Assembly: GCA_023417475.1 (NCBI GenBank)
Contig: JAEZFP010000022.1
Location: forward strand, 1-64,000
Source: Bacillota bacterium
GTDB taxonomy: Bacteria; Bacillota; UBA4882; UBA8346
Direction of reading: 5' to 3'
Length of the DNA: 64,000 bases
A program made the translations under genes and the position numbers. Of this stretch, positions 17,586 to 25,721 are shown piece after piece. The notes beneath the pieces are model-generated. The model was not told where the DNA came from. It saw only the letters and a list, made by a program, of their open reading frames with translations, and made no database searches. The stretch's first letter is position 1. Every line of letters starts with the position of its first letter.

Positions 17586-18359
17586 ATGAAGATTCGGTTA
17601 TTGCGCCATGCCACCTGTCTTATTGTTGTCAACGGCCGTCGGCTGATCCTAGATCCCATGCTTAGTCCCGCCGGGACGCTGGAGCCAATCCCAGGCGTCC
17701 CCAATTCGTCACCCAACCCGTTGGTCGACTTGCCGGAGACCAACAACTTGTTTCAAGCGTTTGACGCCGCCATTGTCACCCACACCCACCGCGACCACTT
17801 CGACAATCGGGCGCAGGAGTTGTTGCCCAAACATTTGCCGTTGTTTTGTCAAGCGCAGGATACCGCGAAGATTACCGCCGCCGGCTTCAGCGACGTTCGG
17901 CCGGTAGCGTCAGCCGTTCAATGGCGCGGTATCACCCTCCGGCGTACCGGAGGTCAACACGGCACCGGCGCCATCGGCGCCCGGATGGCCCCGGTTTCAG
18001 GGTTTGTGATTAGCGCCCCCGGCGAACCGACGCTTTATATTACCGGAGACACGATTTTCTGCCCGGAAGTAGCCGAAGCGTTAAAAACCCACCAACCCGA
18101 CATCGTACTGGCCTTCGCCGGAAGCGCGCAATTTCAGGAAGGGGACCCTATCACCATGGGGTGGCCGGACCTGCTGCAAGTGACCCAAGCGGTCCCCCAG
18201 GCCAAAGTCTGCGTAGTCCATATGGAGGCATGGAACCATTGCCGTTTATCCCGGGCGGAACTACGCCGGTTGGTTCAAAGCCACCATCTGGCCGATCGGG
18301 TTTTTATTCCGGCCGACGGGGCCTGGTTTCATGATCCGGTCGACGAATCAACGAAATGA
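17586..18359 (+). CDS. MBL-fold hydrolase, UlaG-like
   Basis: Metallo-beta-lactamase-fold enzyme of the UlaG/L-ascorbate-6-phosphate lactonase-like group, 257 aa, cytoplasmic. Seen: short N-terminal strand MKIRLLRHATCLI, metal motif THTHRDHFD near residue 60, GDTIF near residue 154, and a late His in CVVHMEAWNHC. The ligand is unknown; many relatives in Bacillota are annotated only as MBL-fold. AGGAGGAA lies 7 bases before ATG. Its 3' end overlaps the end of the convergent MFS gene by 31 bases. Divergent Lrp-type regulator upstream. Confidence 0.85.
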   Translation: MKIRLLRHATCLIVVNGRRLILDPMLSPAGTLEPIPGVPNSSPNPLVDLPETNNLFQAFDAAIVTHTHRDHFDNRAQELLPKHLPLFCQAQDTAKITAAGFSDVRPVASAVQWRGITLRRTGGQHGTGAIGARMAPVSGFVISAPGEPTLYITGDTIFCPEVAEALKTHQPDIVLAFAGSAQFQEGDPITMGWPDLLQVTQAVPQAKVCVVHMEAWNHCRLSRAELRRLVQSHHLADRVFIPADGAWFHDPVDESTK

Positions 18360-19570
18360 CCTTGCAAAGAACTCCGCCGGTAAAGCACCCCTAATAGCAG
18401 CGTGATCAAGATCAAACCAACCCCACTGGTTCCCAATACGACTGCAATGGGGGCGAAACTTAACAAACCGCCGTACAACCCGTAAGCCACGGGCAAGGTG
18501 GTGTTTCCCAACGTCACCGCAATACTAAAGACCCTCCCGGCCATTTCATTGGGGACATTGCTTTGCAGGATAGCGGTCCAATAGATTGAAGCGACGGCAA
18601 TCGATCCGCCGATTAAGGTCATCAATACCATAAAAGGACCCACGGCAGTCACTTTATTTCCTAACCCGGCGCCGATTATCAGGAAACTCGAGCCCATGAC
18701 GGTCATGGCTCCGAATAACCAATGGCCGCCAACGGTTCTGCGTTTTTGCAGACCAAACAACAGCGAACCGGCGATCATTCCCGCTCCGACCATCATCTCT
18801 AAAAGCCCTAAATTGGTAATCCCCGATCCGGATAAGCCTTTCGCTAACATCGGCACGATCACCGCCAACCCGCCGACATTCAGATGGGCCAACCCGATGA
18901 TAATTAAAACCACCCTCACTTGGTTATTGTTCACAATAAAACGCAACCCGCTTTGAACATCGGCGGTTATAGTCCGGCCCGTCGGTCCGGTTGGGGCGAG
19001 GGCGCGTTTCATCAGGACCGTCAGGCCGGCTGCAATCAAAAACGACAAACCGTTTATCATAAATACCGGAGTAAATCCCAGCCAGCCGACGACCAAAGCT
19101 CCGGCCAACGGCCCCATCACTTTGGTCACTCCGTCGATTAACTGGCTTAACGAGTTGGCGCGTGCCAGTTGCTCTTTGGGTACCAGCTGCGGTATTACCG
19201 CCGCAACAGTCGGGTTGAAAAATGCCGCCGCTACCGAAATAATCACCGCAACTCCAAAAATATATTCAATCCGCAGTTGGCCTAATCCCGCCAAAACCGC
19301 GACACCAAATACGGAAACGCCACGAATGATATCGGTTAAGACCAAAATCCGCTTGCGATTCCAACGGTCGATGCACCCCCCGGCCAACGGACCCACGATC
19401 AGTCCGGGCAAAACCGAGGCGGTCATCAGCATCCCCATCATCCAGGGCGACTTGGTCCGCTCCAACACCCACCAAGCCAGCGCAATCGCATAAAACTTAT
19501 CACCGATTTGCGAGATGAACTGGCCAATCCAGAGCAAGGTAAAATCCCGTTCCATCCAACATTTTTTCAT
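18329..19570 (-). CDS. MFS exporter (macrolide-efflux/DHA3 type)
   Basis: Twelve-segment major facilitator, 413 aa, resembling MefA/enterobactin-exporter-type MFS_3 proteins that expel drugs or small metabolites. Seen: ERDFTLLWIGQFISQIGDKFYAIAL at the N terminus, the loop GGCIDRWNRKRILV (MFS motif A), and ANSLSQLIDGVTKVMGPL. The frame opens upstream; ATG 19570 has GGGGAG 9 bases before it. A MerR-type promoter lies at 19636-19666, and the MerR-family gene is next door, so induction of the exporter by the compound it expels is likely. Confidence 0.88.
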   Translation of the reverse strand: MKKCWMERDFTLLWIGQFISQIGDKFYAIALAWWVLERTKSPWMMGMLMTASVLPGLIVGPLAGGCIDRWNRKRILVLTDIIRGVSVFGVAVLAGLGQLRIEYIFGVAVIISVAAAFFNPTVAAVIPQLVPKEQLARANSLSQLIDGVTKVMGPLAGALVVGWLGFTPVFMINGLSFLIAAGLTVLMKRALAPTGPTGRTITADVQSGLRFIVNNNQVRVVLIIIGLAHLNVGGLAVIVPMLAKGLSGSGITNLGLLEMMVGAGMIAGSLLFGLQKRRTVGGHWLFGAMTVMGSSFLIIGAGLGNKVTAVGPFMVLMTLIGGSIAVASIYWTAILQSNVPNEMAGRVFSIAVTLGNTTLPVAYGLYGGLLSFAPIAVVLGTSGVGLILITLLLGVLYRRSSLQGHFVDSSTGS

Positions 19571-19635
19571 TAATCGACTCCCCTTTCTACAGCAGCCTAA
19601 TCCAATCATTTTTGTCAGGCTCCGCTATTGATCGG

Positions 19636-19666
19636 AGTATAAACCCTCCAGTAATGGTCAGGTCAA
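19636..19666 (-). promoter_or_regulatory. MerR-type promoter of the MFS gene
   Basis: On the minus strand: -35 TTGACC (19661-19666), 19-base spacer, -10 TATACT (19636-19641). The overlong spacer is the hallmark of promoters remodelled by MerR-family activators. The segment CTTGACCTG plus ATTACTG in the spacer is shared with the regulator's own promoter at 20351-20381. Confidence 0.8.
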
Positions 19667-19685
19667 GCAATGTACAAATAAAAAA

Positions 19686-19712
19686 GCAACCTCATCACAT
19701 TGCAGAGGTTGC
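19686..19712 (-). terminator. Intrinsic terminator after MerR gene
   Basis: GCAACCTC (19686-19693) pairs with GAGGTTGC (19705-19712), followed on the minus strand by TTTTTTATTT. Confidence 0.85.
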
Positions 19713-19748
19713 AGACCCGGCTTGATTGCCAATTCAAGTCTTAATCGT

Positions 19749-20309
19749 CTATATTACATCATTGGGTTCGGCTTGCGGTTTTTTCTCACGGGCCATCGCA
19801 ATAATTTCGGTTTGTTCGGCCGAGGAAAAACCCAACAATTCCAATAGTTGTTGGTGTTCTTCAGGGGAAGCTTTTTCGAAATCCCGATGCCATCTTTGAG
19901 CTGTTTCTCTGGTAATCCCAGCTTTTTTAAAGTTCAGCTCCAATTCCGCCACATTCAGATCGGAGCCCGCTTGAAACAGGGCATTCACTTTTTGCAGATA
20001 AGCGATAATCTCCCGCTGCCGATTCCGTAATGCCTCAATTTGCAGATTAACCGCTCCCAATTGCTTTAAAAGCATTGCTGCGATCCCATTGCCATTCTCC
20101 GTCAACAGGCTTTTTATCTCTTCCAACGGAATGCCCATGGCGCGGAAGATCATGATCCGCTCCAACCGTTCATAGTCGGTCTGATCATAAAGACGGTATC
20201 CCGCCGCCGACCGCTCCGACGGTCGGAGCAGTCCAAGCGAATCATAATAAAGAAGCGTGGTCCGGGATATTGAAAACGCTTTGGCCAACTGCCCAACCGA
20301 ATACAACAC
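19749..20309 (-). CDS. MerR-family regulator
   Basis: Activator/repressor with an N-terminal winged helix-turn-helix (YSVGQLAKAFSISRTTLLYYD, RPSERSAAGYRLYD), then a long coiled-coil dimerisation helix (residues about 75-115), and a C-terminal segment that may sense a ligand. 186 aa. The first codon is GTG at 20309 with TTG next; GGGGAGG lies 4-7 bases upstream, so either may start. No cysteine-rich metal site is visible, so a drug or stress signal is more likely than a metal. Its own promoter and that of the downstream MFS gene share the same sequence, supporting joint control. Confidence 0.92.
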   Translation of the reverse strand: MLYSVGQLAKAFSISRTTLLYYDSLGLLRPSERSAAGYRLYDQTDYERLERIMIFRAMGIPLEEIKSLLTENGNGIAAMLLKQLGAVNLQIEALRNRQREIIAYLQKVNALFQAGSDLNVAELELNFKKAGITRETAQRWHRDFEKASPEEHQQLLELLGFSSAEQTEIIAMAREKKPQAEPNDVI

Positions 20310-20350
20310 GAATCCTCCCCACCGTTTAGGCGCCGATCATTACTTTCCCT

Positions 20351-20381
20351 ATCCTAAACTATACAGTAATAGACAGGTCAA
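20351..20381 (-). promoter_or_regulatory. MerR-type promoter of the MerR gene
   Basis: Minus strand: -35 TTGACC (20376-20381), 19-base spacer, -10 TAGGAT (20351-20356). Shares CTTGACCTG and ATTACTG with the MFS promoter. Confidence 0.75.
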
Positions 20382-20602
20382 GCGCAAGCGGAAACGATTC
20401 GCCGGTTTCCGAACCGTTTTTTGAAGCTTGGTTTCAACCGGTCGCGCAACTTTCTTTTTGGCATGATTTTTGAAACAGGAGTATCGCTTAATTCTTCGAG
20501 AATGTATTTAAAAGAATATTTTATTGGTCGCTTCTCATTTTCAGTTGCTTTTTTCGGTTCACCAACGGTTTCATTTCATATGATGGACTGGAGGTGAAGA
20601 AA

Positions 20603-20920
20603 ATGAGTACAGCCTCAGTTATCTTAGCCATTGAAAATCTAGCCCAATCGGTAGCGGCGTTACTGGGTAATCTCGGTGCGTTTAATGCAACCTACGGCAA
20701 CACCCTGATCAGTACCATTGAATTGATTAAAACCCAGGTTGCATCGCTTCCGATCCAGGCAGGTCAGAAGACCCAGATCATTAATTTACTCAATTTGGCC
20801 GAAAATATCATCACCTCAGCGATTACAGCCGGATCGATCACCACGACCCAGGTCAATTCGCTGCTTGATATCTTACAACTCGAAGTGTTAAAAACCTTAA
20901 CATTCAGCTTATTGACCTAA
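20603..20920 (+). CDS. Small unknown protein, paralogue of 23761-24213 without Cys tail
   Basis: I do not recognise this 105-aa protein. It begins MSTASVILAIENLAQSVAAL and is rich in Ile, Leu, Thr, Ala and Asn, with no cysteine, no clear signal peptide and probably helical. It aligns over its whole length with residues of about 8-110 of the protein at 23761-24213: QSVAALxGNL, then TY, TIExIKxQVAxLP, INxLNxAE, GSITTxQxN, LLQL. It ends where the paralogue's Cys tail begins. GGAGGTGA lies 5 bases before the ATG at 20603. It is convergent with an ABC-2 exporter operon; the paralogue lies at that operon's other side. Spore or surface structural protein is a guess only. Confidence 0.75.
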   Translation: MSTASVILAIENLAQSVAALLGNLGAFNATYGNTLISTIELIKTQVASLPIQAGQKTQIINLLNLAENIITSAITAGSITTTQVNSLLDILQLEVLKTLTFSLLT

Positions 20921-20956
20921 AAAGCAAAAACGCCGACGTAATGCGAAAGCGTTTTA

Positions 20957-20975
20957 GGCAGCTTCGGCTGCCTTT
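20957..20975 (+). terminator. Intrinsic terminator after small unknown gene
   Basis: GGCAGC, loop TTCG, GCTGCC (20957-20972), followed by TTTTCC. A second possible stem AACGC/GCGTT lies just before it. Confidence 0.8.
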
Positions 20976-20979
20976 TCCT

Positions 20980-21762
20980 TTATGAACCGGTGGAACGGTA
21001 ATGTTTGACTCCGTAATTCCAAACCCAAAGACAAGGAACGATGAATAGGATCCCCGCCAACGGCGCGCAAAAATATAAAATCCGATTTTCAGCGACTTTA
21101 TCCAGCAGAAACAACAGGGGCAGGTAATTAACGCAGCCAAACGGGATCACCATCGTAAAAAAACGCGTCACCCATTTTTCGTAGATGTCCAACGGATATT
21201 GGGCCATCTCCCGTCCGCCGTCGGTAAAGATATTGGCGACTTCCAATCCCTGGACCGTCCAAAAACAAAGCGTCGCCGCAAGAATAAAGATTCCGGCGAA
21301 GATAAACACGCCGCTCCCAATCATCAGGCAGAGTAAAATCACCTTCAGCAAACTCCAGTGAATCGGCAAATTTACCAACGCCCATCCCAGCACCACCACG
21401 CTTTGGGCTAACCGTCCGATCCGGGTAAACTCAAACCGCGACCCCAGCACCTGCAGCACTGTGCCGCGCGGCCGGACCAAAATCCGGTCAAAATCACCGT
21501 TAACGATCAGATACGAAAAACTGTCGAAACCCCGCACGCAGCATTCGCTGATGGCAAAGGCAATATGAATGACGGCAAAACAAAGCGCCACCTCAAAAAA
21601 GCTCCATCCCCGGATTTGGCCGAATCGTTGAAACAAAAAGTATAATCCGGCAAAAACAAAAAAGGGGACAAAAAATTGGCCGAATGAAAGCAACCAAAAT
21701 GAAGTCCGATATTGTAACTGCGACTTGCAAAGCATCAATAAATAACGGAGATACAGTTTCAC
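20980..21762 (-). CDS. ABC-2 type permease, subunit 2
   Basis: Membrane subunit of an exporter, 260 aa, about six membrane segments (SFWLLSFGQFFVPFFVFAGLYFLF; VALCFAVIHIAFAISE). It resembles the DUF990/ABC-2 permeases found as pairs with one ATPase. The reading frame opens at 21786, but AGGAGG lies 8 bases before the GTG at 21762, which I take as the start; that GTG is 4 bases after the stop of the upstream permease, so translation is coupled. Both permeases and the ATPase form one operon. The segment with SECCVRGFDSF and LIVNGDFDRILVRP is shared in style with relatives of this permease group. Substrate unknown. Confidence 0.87.
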   Translation of the reverse strand: MKLYLRYLLMLCKSQLQYRTSFWLLSFGQFFVPFFVFAGLYFLFQRFGQIRGWSFFEVALCFAVIHIAFAISECCVRGFDSFSYLIVNGDFDRILVRPRGTVLQVLGSRFEFTRIGRLAQSVVVLGWALVNLPIHWSLLKVILLCLMIGSGVFIFAGIFILAATLCFWTVQGLEVANIFTDGGREMAQYPLDIYEKWVTRFFTMVIPFGCVNYLPLLFLLDKVAENRILYFCAPLAGILFIVPCLWVWNYGVKHYRSTGS

Positions 21763-21766
21763 GACC

Positions 21767-22570
21767 TCAACCTCCTTGTACCACAACCCGGCGTAACGCC
21801 CGGTTCATAGCGAACTTGCCGCAGCCGATCAAGATTATCAACCAAAAAATTTGCACGCCAATCCCCAGCAAAGCGTCGTGCGGAGCAATATTGCCGCTGT
21901 AGATCCGAAAAGGCAAGTCGGCGGTCAAACGAAACGGCAACCGGTAAACGATCCATTGCAGCCAATCCGGCATCAACGGCACCGGGATCACCAGGCCGCC
22001 CAAGAACTCTCCGGTGACACTGAACAGCAGCATCGAACCGACCGGCGACATGGTATAAAAGACCGAGATATAAATGAACATCGAAATGGCGACCAAAACC
22101 AACACGCCAAGGGCCAGCGCGATCAGGAACAACAGCAGCGCCAATCCGTCGGCCGGCCCAGCCATCCGGTACGGCGGCGGCAGGCAAAATGCCACCAATA
22201 AGATGGGAATGCAACGCAACAACGCCCCGGCGAACCGTTGCGCCAATAATTTGGCAAACCAAAAATGATAAATCCCGCAAGGGCGACATAGTTCATACGC
22301 AATGTTCCCACTGGTGATCAAGTTGAATAATTCGTTATCGCGCAGCCATAACATGATAAAGACCAAGAATGCTTGTTGCAGCCAAATATAGGTCACCAAC
22401 TGCGGCAAAGCGAACGTCGGCGCATCGTGGGCGTTTTGATAAAAAGCCCGGTAAATCATGATGAAGATAAAACCCCAAAAAAATTGCGTGGCGACTCCCG
22501 CCACCGCGGCGATCCGGTATTGCAGGCCGTTCAGAAAACGTAATTTTAGAACCGACAAATATGCTTTCAT
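21767..22570 (-). CDS. ABC-2 type permease, subunit 1
   Basis: Membrane subunit, 267 aa, about six membrane segments. It starts MKAYLSVLKLRFLNGLQYR, like other DUF990/ABC-2 permeases. The motif TSGNIAYELCRPCGIYHFWFA matches the corresponding loop (VNGDFDRILVRP) of the partner, suggesting the two arose by duplication. Its ATG overlaps the ATPase gene stop by 4 bases (ATGA). Operon order is ATPase, permease 1, permease 2. Confidence 0.87.
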   Translation of the reverse strand: MKAYLSVLKLRFLNGLQYRIAAVAGVATQFFWGFIFIMIYRAFYQNAHDAPTFALPQLVTYIWLQQAFLVFIMLWLRDNELFNLITSGNIAYELCRPCGIYHFWFAKLLAQRFAGALLRCIPILLVAFCLPPPYRMAGPADGLALLLFLIALALGVLVLVAISMFIYISVFYTMSPVGSMLLFSVTGEFLGGLVIPVPLMPDWLQWIVYRLPFRLTADLPFRIYSGNIAPHDALLGIGVQIFWLIILIGCGKFAMNRALRRVVVQGG

Positions 22571-23544
22571 AGGTGATACTCCCGGTACAACTGGACTAAC
22601 AGTTCTTCCACCGGCGGCGTATCAACCGTCACATCCAGTAGGTCCAAGCGTTGCGCCAGTTCAGCGATGCAGTCGGAAACGGCGATCCGTTGAATATCCA
22701 CACTGAAAACCGCCCGTTCCGCGGTGCGCGACAGTAAAACCGCACCGGGAAGCGCCAACGGAGTCGGGTTCTCCCGAAAATCAACCGTAATCGTGCGTTG
22801 ACTGGAAAAGCGACTGCGCAATCCGGTTAAATTCCCATCATAGAGCAGCCGTCCCTTGCCAATCAACAAGATCCGTTGCGCCAACGCCTCAATATCATTC
22901 ATATCGTGGGTAGTCAGAATCACCGTCACGCCTTTGGTCCGGTTGATCTCTTTGATAAACCGCCGGACCGCCAGTTTTGAGACCGCGTCCAAGCCGATGG
23001 TTGGTTCGTCGAGAAACAAAAGCGCCGGGTCATGTAATAATGAGGCCGCGATCTCACAACGCATCCGTTGGCCGAGACTGAGCTGGCGGACCGGGGTAGT
23101 CAGGAGCTCCGACAGTTCCAAGGTTGCGGTGAGCAGTTCCAAATTGGCCTTATATTGCGTTTGGGGTACCCGGTAAATATCCCGGAGCAATTCAAAGGAA
23201 TCCACCACCGGCACGTCCCACCAGAGCTGCGAACGTTGCCCAAAAACAACCCCAATGTGTTTGACATAGGCCACCCGGTCGACCCAAGGCGTATATCCCA
23301 TAATGTGGCATCGGCCGCAATCCGGCACTAAAATCCCGCTCATCACTTTGATGGTTGTGGACTTGCCCGCCCCGTTGGGTCCGATATAACCCACAATTTC
23401 CCCGGGAGCAATTTGAAATGAGACATTTTGCAACGCCGGCACCGTGGTGTACTCCCGCCGGAACAATGCCTTGACCGCCTGCTTGAGTCCGGCCGTTCGT
23501 TTGGCTACCCGGTATGTTTTTGAAATTCCTTGAAGTTCGATCAA
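22567..23544 (-). CDS. ABC exporter ATPase (ABC-2 partner)
   Basis: Nucleotide-binding subunit, about 325 aa. Seen: Walker A GPNGAGKST, Q-loop FGQRSQLWWD, signature LSLGQRMRCEIAASLLHDP, Walker B LLFLDEPTIGLD, H-loop TTHDM, and a C-terminal regulatory stretch. The FGQR..LWWD variant of the Q-loop region is what I know from ATPases that pair with two DUF990-type permeases. The frame opens at 23715, but AGGAGG lies 8 bases before TTG 23544, where the typical N terminus (IELQGISKTYRV) begins. Confidence 0.88.
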   Translation of the reverse strand: MIELQGISKTYRVAKRTAGLKQAVKALFRREYTTVPALQNVSFQIAPGEIVGYIGPNGAGKSTTIKVMSGILVPDCGRCHIMGYTPWVDRVAYVKHIGVVFGQRSQLWWDVPVVDSFELLRDIYRVPQTQYKANLELLTATLELSELLTTPVRQLSLGQRMRCEIAASLLHDPALLFLDEPTIGLDAVSKLAVRRFIKEINRTKGVTVILTTHDMNDIEALAQRILLIGKGRLLYDGNLTGLRSRFSSQRTITVDFRENPTPLALPGAVLLSRTAERAVFSVDIQRIAVSDCIAELAQRLDLLDVTVDTPPVEELLVQLYREYHL

Positions 23545-23655
23545 ACCTTCCACCTCCTTGACTTTCATTGGGTTTATCACGACAGGGTTTATTATTTTAT
23601 TACTAAATAATGGATATGTCAAGAGATGGCGGAAAAAATCCTCCAAAAAAGAAAA

Positions 23656-23674
23656 CCAGCGGCATAACCGCTGG
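23656..23674 (-). terminator. Hairpin with T-rich tail upstream of the ABC-2 operon
   Basis: CCAGCGG (23656-23662) pairs with CCGCTGG (23668-23674). On the minus strand it is followed by TTTTCTTTTTTGG. It could be a second terminator after the Cys-tail gene or a leader attenuator for the ABC-2 operon. Confidence 0.65.
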
Positions 23675-23729
23675 AAGCCAAAATACTGATCTACATACCC
23701 CTGGCAAAAACCCACTCTGTCAACAAAAG

Positions 23730-23749
23730 GCCCCCGGTGTCCCGGAGGC
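23730..23749 (-). terminator. Terminator-like hairpin after the Cys-tail gene
   Basis: GCCCCCGG (23730-23737) pairs with CCGGAGGC (23742-23749) with one mismatch. Followed on the minus strand by CTTTTG. It lies 11 bases past the stop codon. Confidence 0.65.
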
Positions 23750-23760
23750 TGTTTCTACTT

Positions 23761-24213
23761 TTAGCAGCAACAACTATTGTTGAAACTGCTACCACAACTA
23801 CCGCAACAAGAAGAGGTACAGGTAAAACGCTGACAGCATACTCCCCGACCGCAACCGCGTTGCGGTTTGAAGGTCAGAATCGAAAAACTGAAGGCGCTGA
23901 CCTTTTGACTTGCCAACTGTAACAGATTGAGGATTGTATTGAGTTGTTCGGTAGTAATAGACCCAACCGCACTGGCTTGGTTATTAATGACTTCGGCTTG
24001 GTTTAAAACATTGATAATCTCATTAATCTGCGTTGTGGTAAACGGCAATGTCGCAACCTGAGCTTTAATGGCTTCGATGGTCTGGGTGATGGTGGCGGCG
24101 TAGGTCGGAGTGTAAGCAGCCAGGTTTCCAAATAAAGCGGCCACGGATTGTTGTAAATTTACAAGAGCCTGCAACGTTATATTAATCGCTTGACTCGATG
24201 TACTACTTAACAT
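23761..24213 (-). CDS. Small unknown protein with Cys-rich C-terminal tail
   Basis: Unrecognised, 150 aa. Residues about 1-115 are an Ala/Ile/Asn/Thr-rich, probably helical domain (QSVAALFGNLAAYTPTYA, EAIKAQVATLP, GSITTEQLN), about half identical by eye to the protein at 20603-20920. The last 35 residues differ completely: a short basic stretch, then ten cysteines in about 29 residues, with CC and CCC runs and Gly/Ser between (CCQRFTC, SCCGSC), ending in CCC. GAGGTGA lies 5 bases before ATG 24213; a GTG 9 bases upstream overlaps that site. Cys tails of this kind suit disulfide-crosslinked coat proteins, metal binding, or a modified peptide. No modifying enzyme is adjacent. The ABC-2 exporter lies directly downstream. 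Confidence 0.75.
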   Translation of the reverse strand: MLSSTSSQAINITLQALVNLQQSVAALFGNLAAYTPTYAATITQTIEAIKAQVATLPFTTTQINEIINVLNQAEVINNQASAVGSITTEQLNTILNLLQLASQKVSAFSFSILTFKPQRGCGRGVCCQRFTCTSSCCGSCGSSFNNSCCC

Positions 24214-24533
24214 ATCGATCACCTCTTACATCATCTTATGATCGATTAATATTTTCGCAACGGATTTAATGTATAAAATGATTTTCGCCTTCAAAAGCTC
24301 GTTTTTTTATATTTTTGCCTAATATGCCATGATGCCCCTAACATTATCATTTGGGGTGTTTGCCCAATTATAATGGTTCCTCGCGCTAAAATGACTTTGT
24401 TTACCCTAATTTTCAGATTCGCCATTCGGCCCGATTTTTGTTCAATGTCACACCAATCTTGCGACAATTATCCCAGTTAGCACCATTAATCCCAAGTTGT
24501 AACCAATTCGGCAATTTTCCTTATTCCGCTCCG
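24214..24533. other. Gene-free stretch
   Basis: About 320 bases, AT-rich next to the Cys-tail gene, which must carry that gene's promoter (minus strand) and the end of the btuD transcript. No open frame, clear terminator or repeat was recognised. Confidence 0.5.
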
Positions 24534-25721
24534 TTATTGCAACCTAGCCAATAACTCCACGAAGTTGTTACAGAAGATCACTCGTGCGGCATGTTCCCCA
24601 TAAAACGCCGTACCGGCGCTCCGCTCCCGCAAGGAGATGACCGGCAAGCCGCTGCGGACAGCATCATGCAGCAGTTCCCGGTTTCGTTCGTTGGTCAACC
24701 CAAGCGGAAAACCCGGGTCGATTACGGTCTTGGTCTGCTCCAGCTCCGCGCGGGCCTGGTTAAAAGCTTCCTCGCTGATGGGATCGAAGGCGGCGTTAAC
24801 CGCCAGCGGGATTCCCATGGAGCGTCCGATCTGATAATCGAGGTCGTTTTGGTGAATGACGCCGCTCGCCAAGCCGATTCCATGCTTGGTCAACAACCGG
24901 TAAACCGGGGTCCCGCACCCGCCGCCGCCCACGACAAAACAGGTCGGCGGTCCCGGGTTTGACATTTCCAAGCCGCCAAACCGCTCATTATAACTGAACC
25001 GTCCCAAGCCATAGAGCTTTTGAATGTTCGCTTCCGTCAGAACCGCTTCCGTCAATCCGCTGTCAATAATCCGGCCTTCGCGGATCAAAACCGCCCATTT
25101 GCAACATTTGAGCGCCAACTCCACCTCATGCAGCGAAAGTAAGACAGTCAATCCCTGTTCGGTGGTGAGCCGGGCCAAAATCGTTAACAACTCCATCCGG
25201 TTGCGTAAATCGAGAAAACTGGTGGGCTCGTCAAGAATGATTACCTCCGGTTCTTGCGCCAACGCCCGGGCAAGCAAGGCCTTTTGTTTCTGGCCGTCGC
25301 TTAATTGGTTATATTGTTGGGTCGCCAGGTCGCTGACGCCGACCAGGTCGATCACCGCTTCAATCCGTTGGTGATCGGCGGGGGTTAACCGTTGCAAAAA
25401 ATCAGTATACGGATAACGGCCGGCCGCGACCAGATCAAAAACCGTCATCCGCTCCGGTTCGATCCGGTCGGTCAGGACCACGGCAACCTTACGCGCCAAT
25501 TCCATCCGGGAGTAATCCCCGATCAGCCGGCCCGCGACGCGGACCGTCCCCGCCAACGGCGCCAATAGACCGGCAATCGTTGCTAAAAGCGTGGTTTTGC
25601 CGGTCCCGTTAGGTCCCAGCAACGCGACCATCTGGCCTTGCCACGCTTTGAGATCAATGCCGCTGACGACGGCTTTGCGACCATAACCGGCAGCCAGCCC
25701 CTGGGTCTCGACGATACTCAT
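24534..25721 (-). CDS. btuD: Corrinoid ABC importer ATPase with fused C-terminal domain
   Basis: ATPase of a BtuCD/FecCDE-type importer, 395 aa, much longer than the usual 250-270. Residues 1-240: Walker A GPNGTGKTT, signature LSDGQKQKALLARAL, Walker B VIILDEPTSFLD, H-loop SLHEVELA. Residues about 250-395 form an extra domain with a glycine-rich VVGGGGCGTPVYRLL motif and HQNDLDYQIG, resembling a nucleotide- or corrinoid-handling Rossmann-type domain; I do not know its function. Similar extensions occur in some archaeal and clostridial corrinoid ATPases, as far as I recall. Overlaps btuC by 4 bases. Assigned to cobalamin because the operon is headed by a cobalamin riboswitch. Confidence 0.85.
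   Translation of the reverse strand: MSIVETQGLAAGYGRKAVVSGIDLKAWQGQMVALLGPNGTGKTTLLATIAGLLAPLAGTVRVAGRLIGDYSRMELARKVAVVLTDRIEPERMTVFDLVAAGRYPYTDFLQRLTPADHQRIEAVIDLVGVSDLATQQYNQLSDGQKQKALLARALAQEPEVIILDEPTSFLDLRNRMELLTILARLTTEQGLTVLLSLHEVELALKCCKWAVLIREGRIIDSGLTEAVLTEANIQKLYGLGRFSYNERFGGLEMSNPGPPTCFVVGGGGCGTPVYRLLTKHGIGLASGVIHQNDLDYQIGRSMGIPLAVNAAFDPISEEAFNQARAELEQTKTVIDPGFPLGLTNERNRELLHDAVRSGLPVISLRERSAGTAFYGEHAARVIFCNNFVELLARLQ

Noticed and set aside
20577..20584. CATATGAT before the small paralogue as a sporulation -10 element (similar CATAAGAT before the Cys-tail gene)
   Set aside because: It lies so close to the ribosome binding site that the transcript would lack it; no -35 match.
23761..24213. 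Cys-rich tail as a typical RiPP precursor core
   Set aside because: No radical SAM, lanthipeptide, cyclodehydratase or peptidase-type transporter gene nearby; kept only as one possibility.
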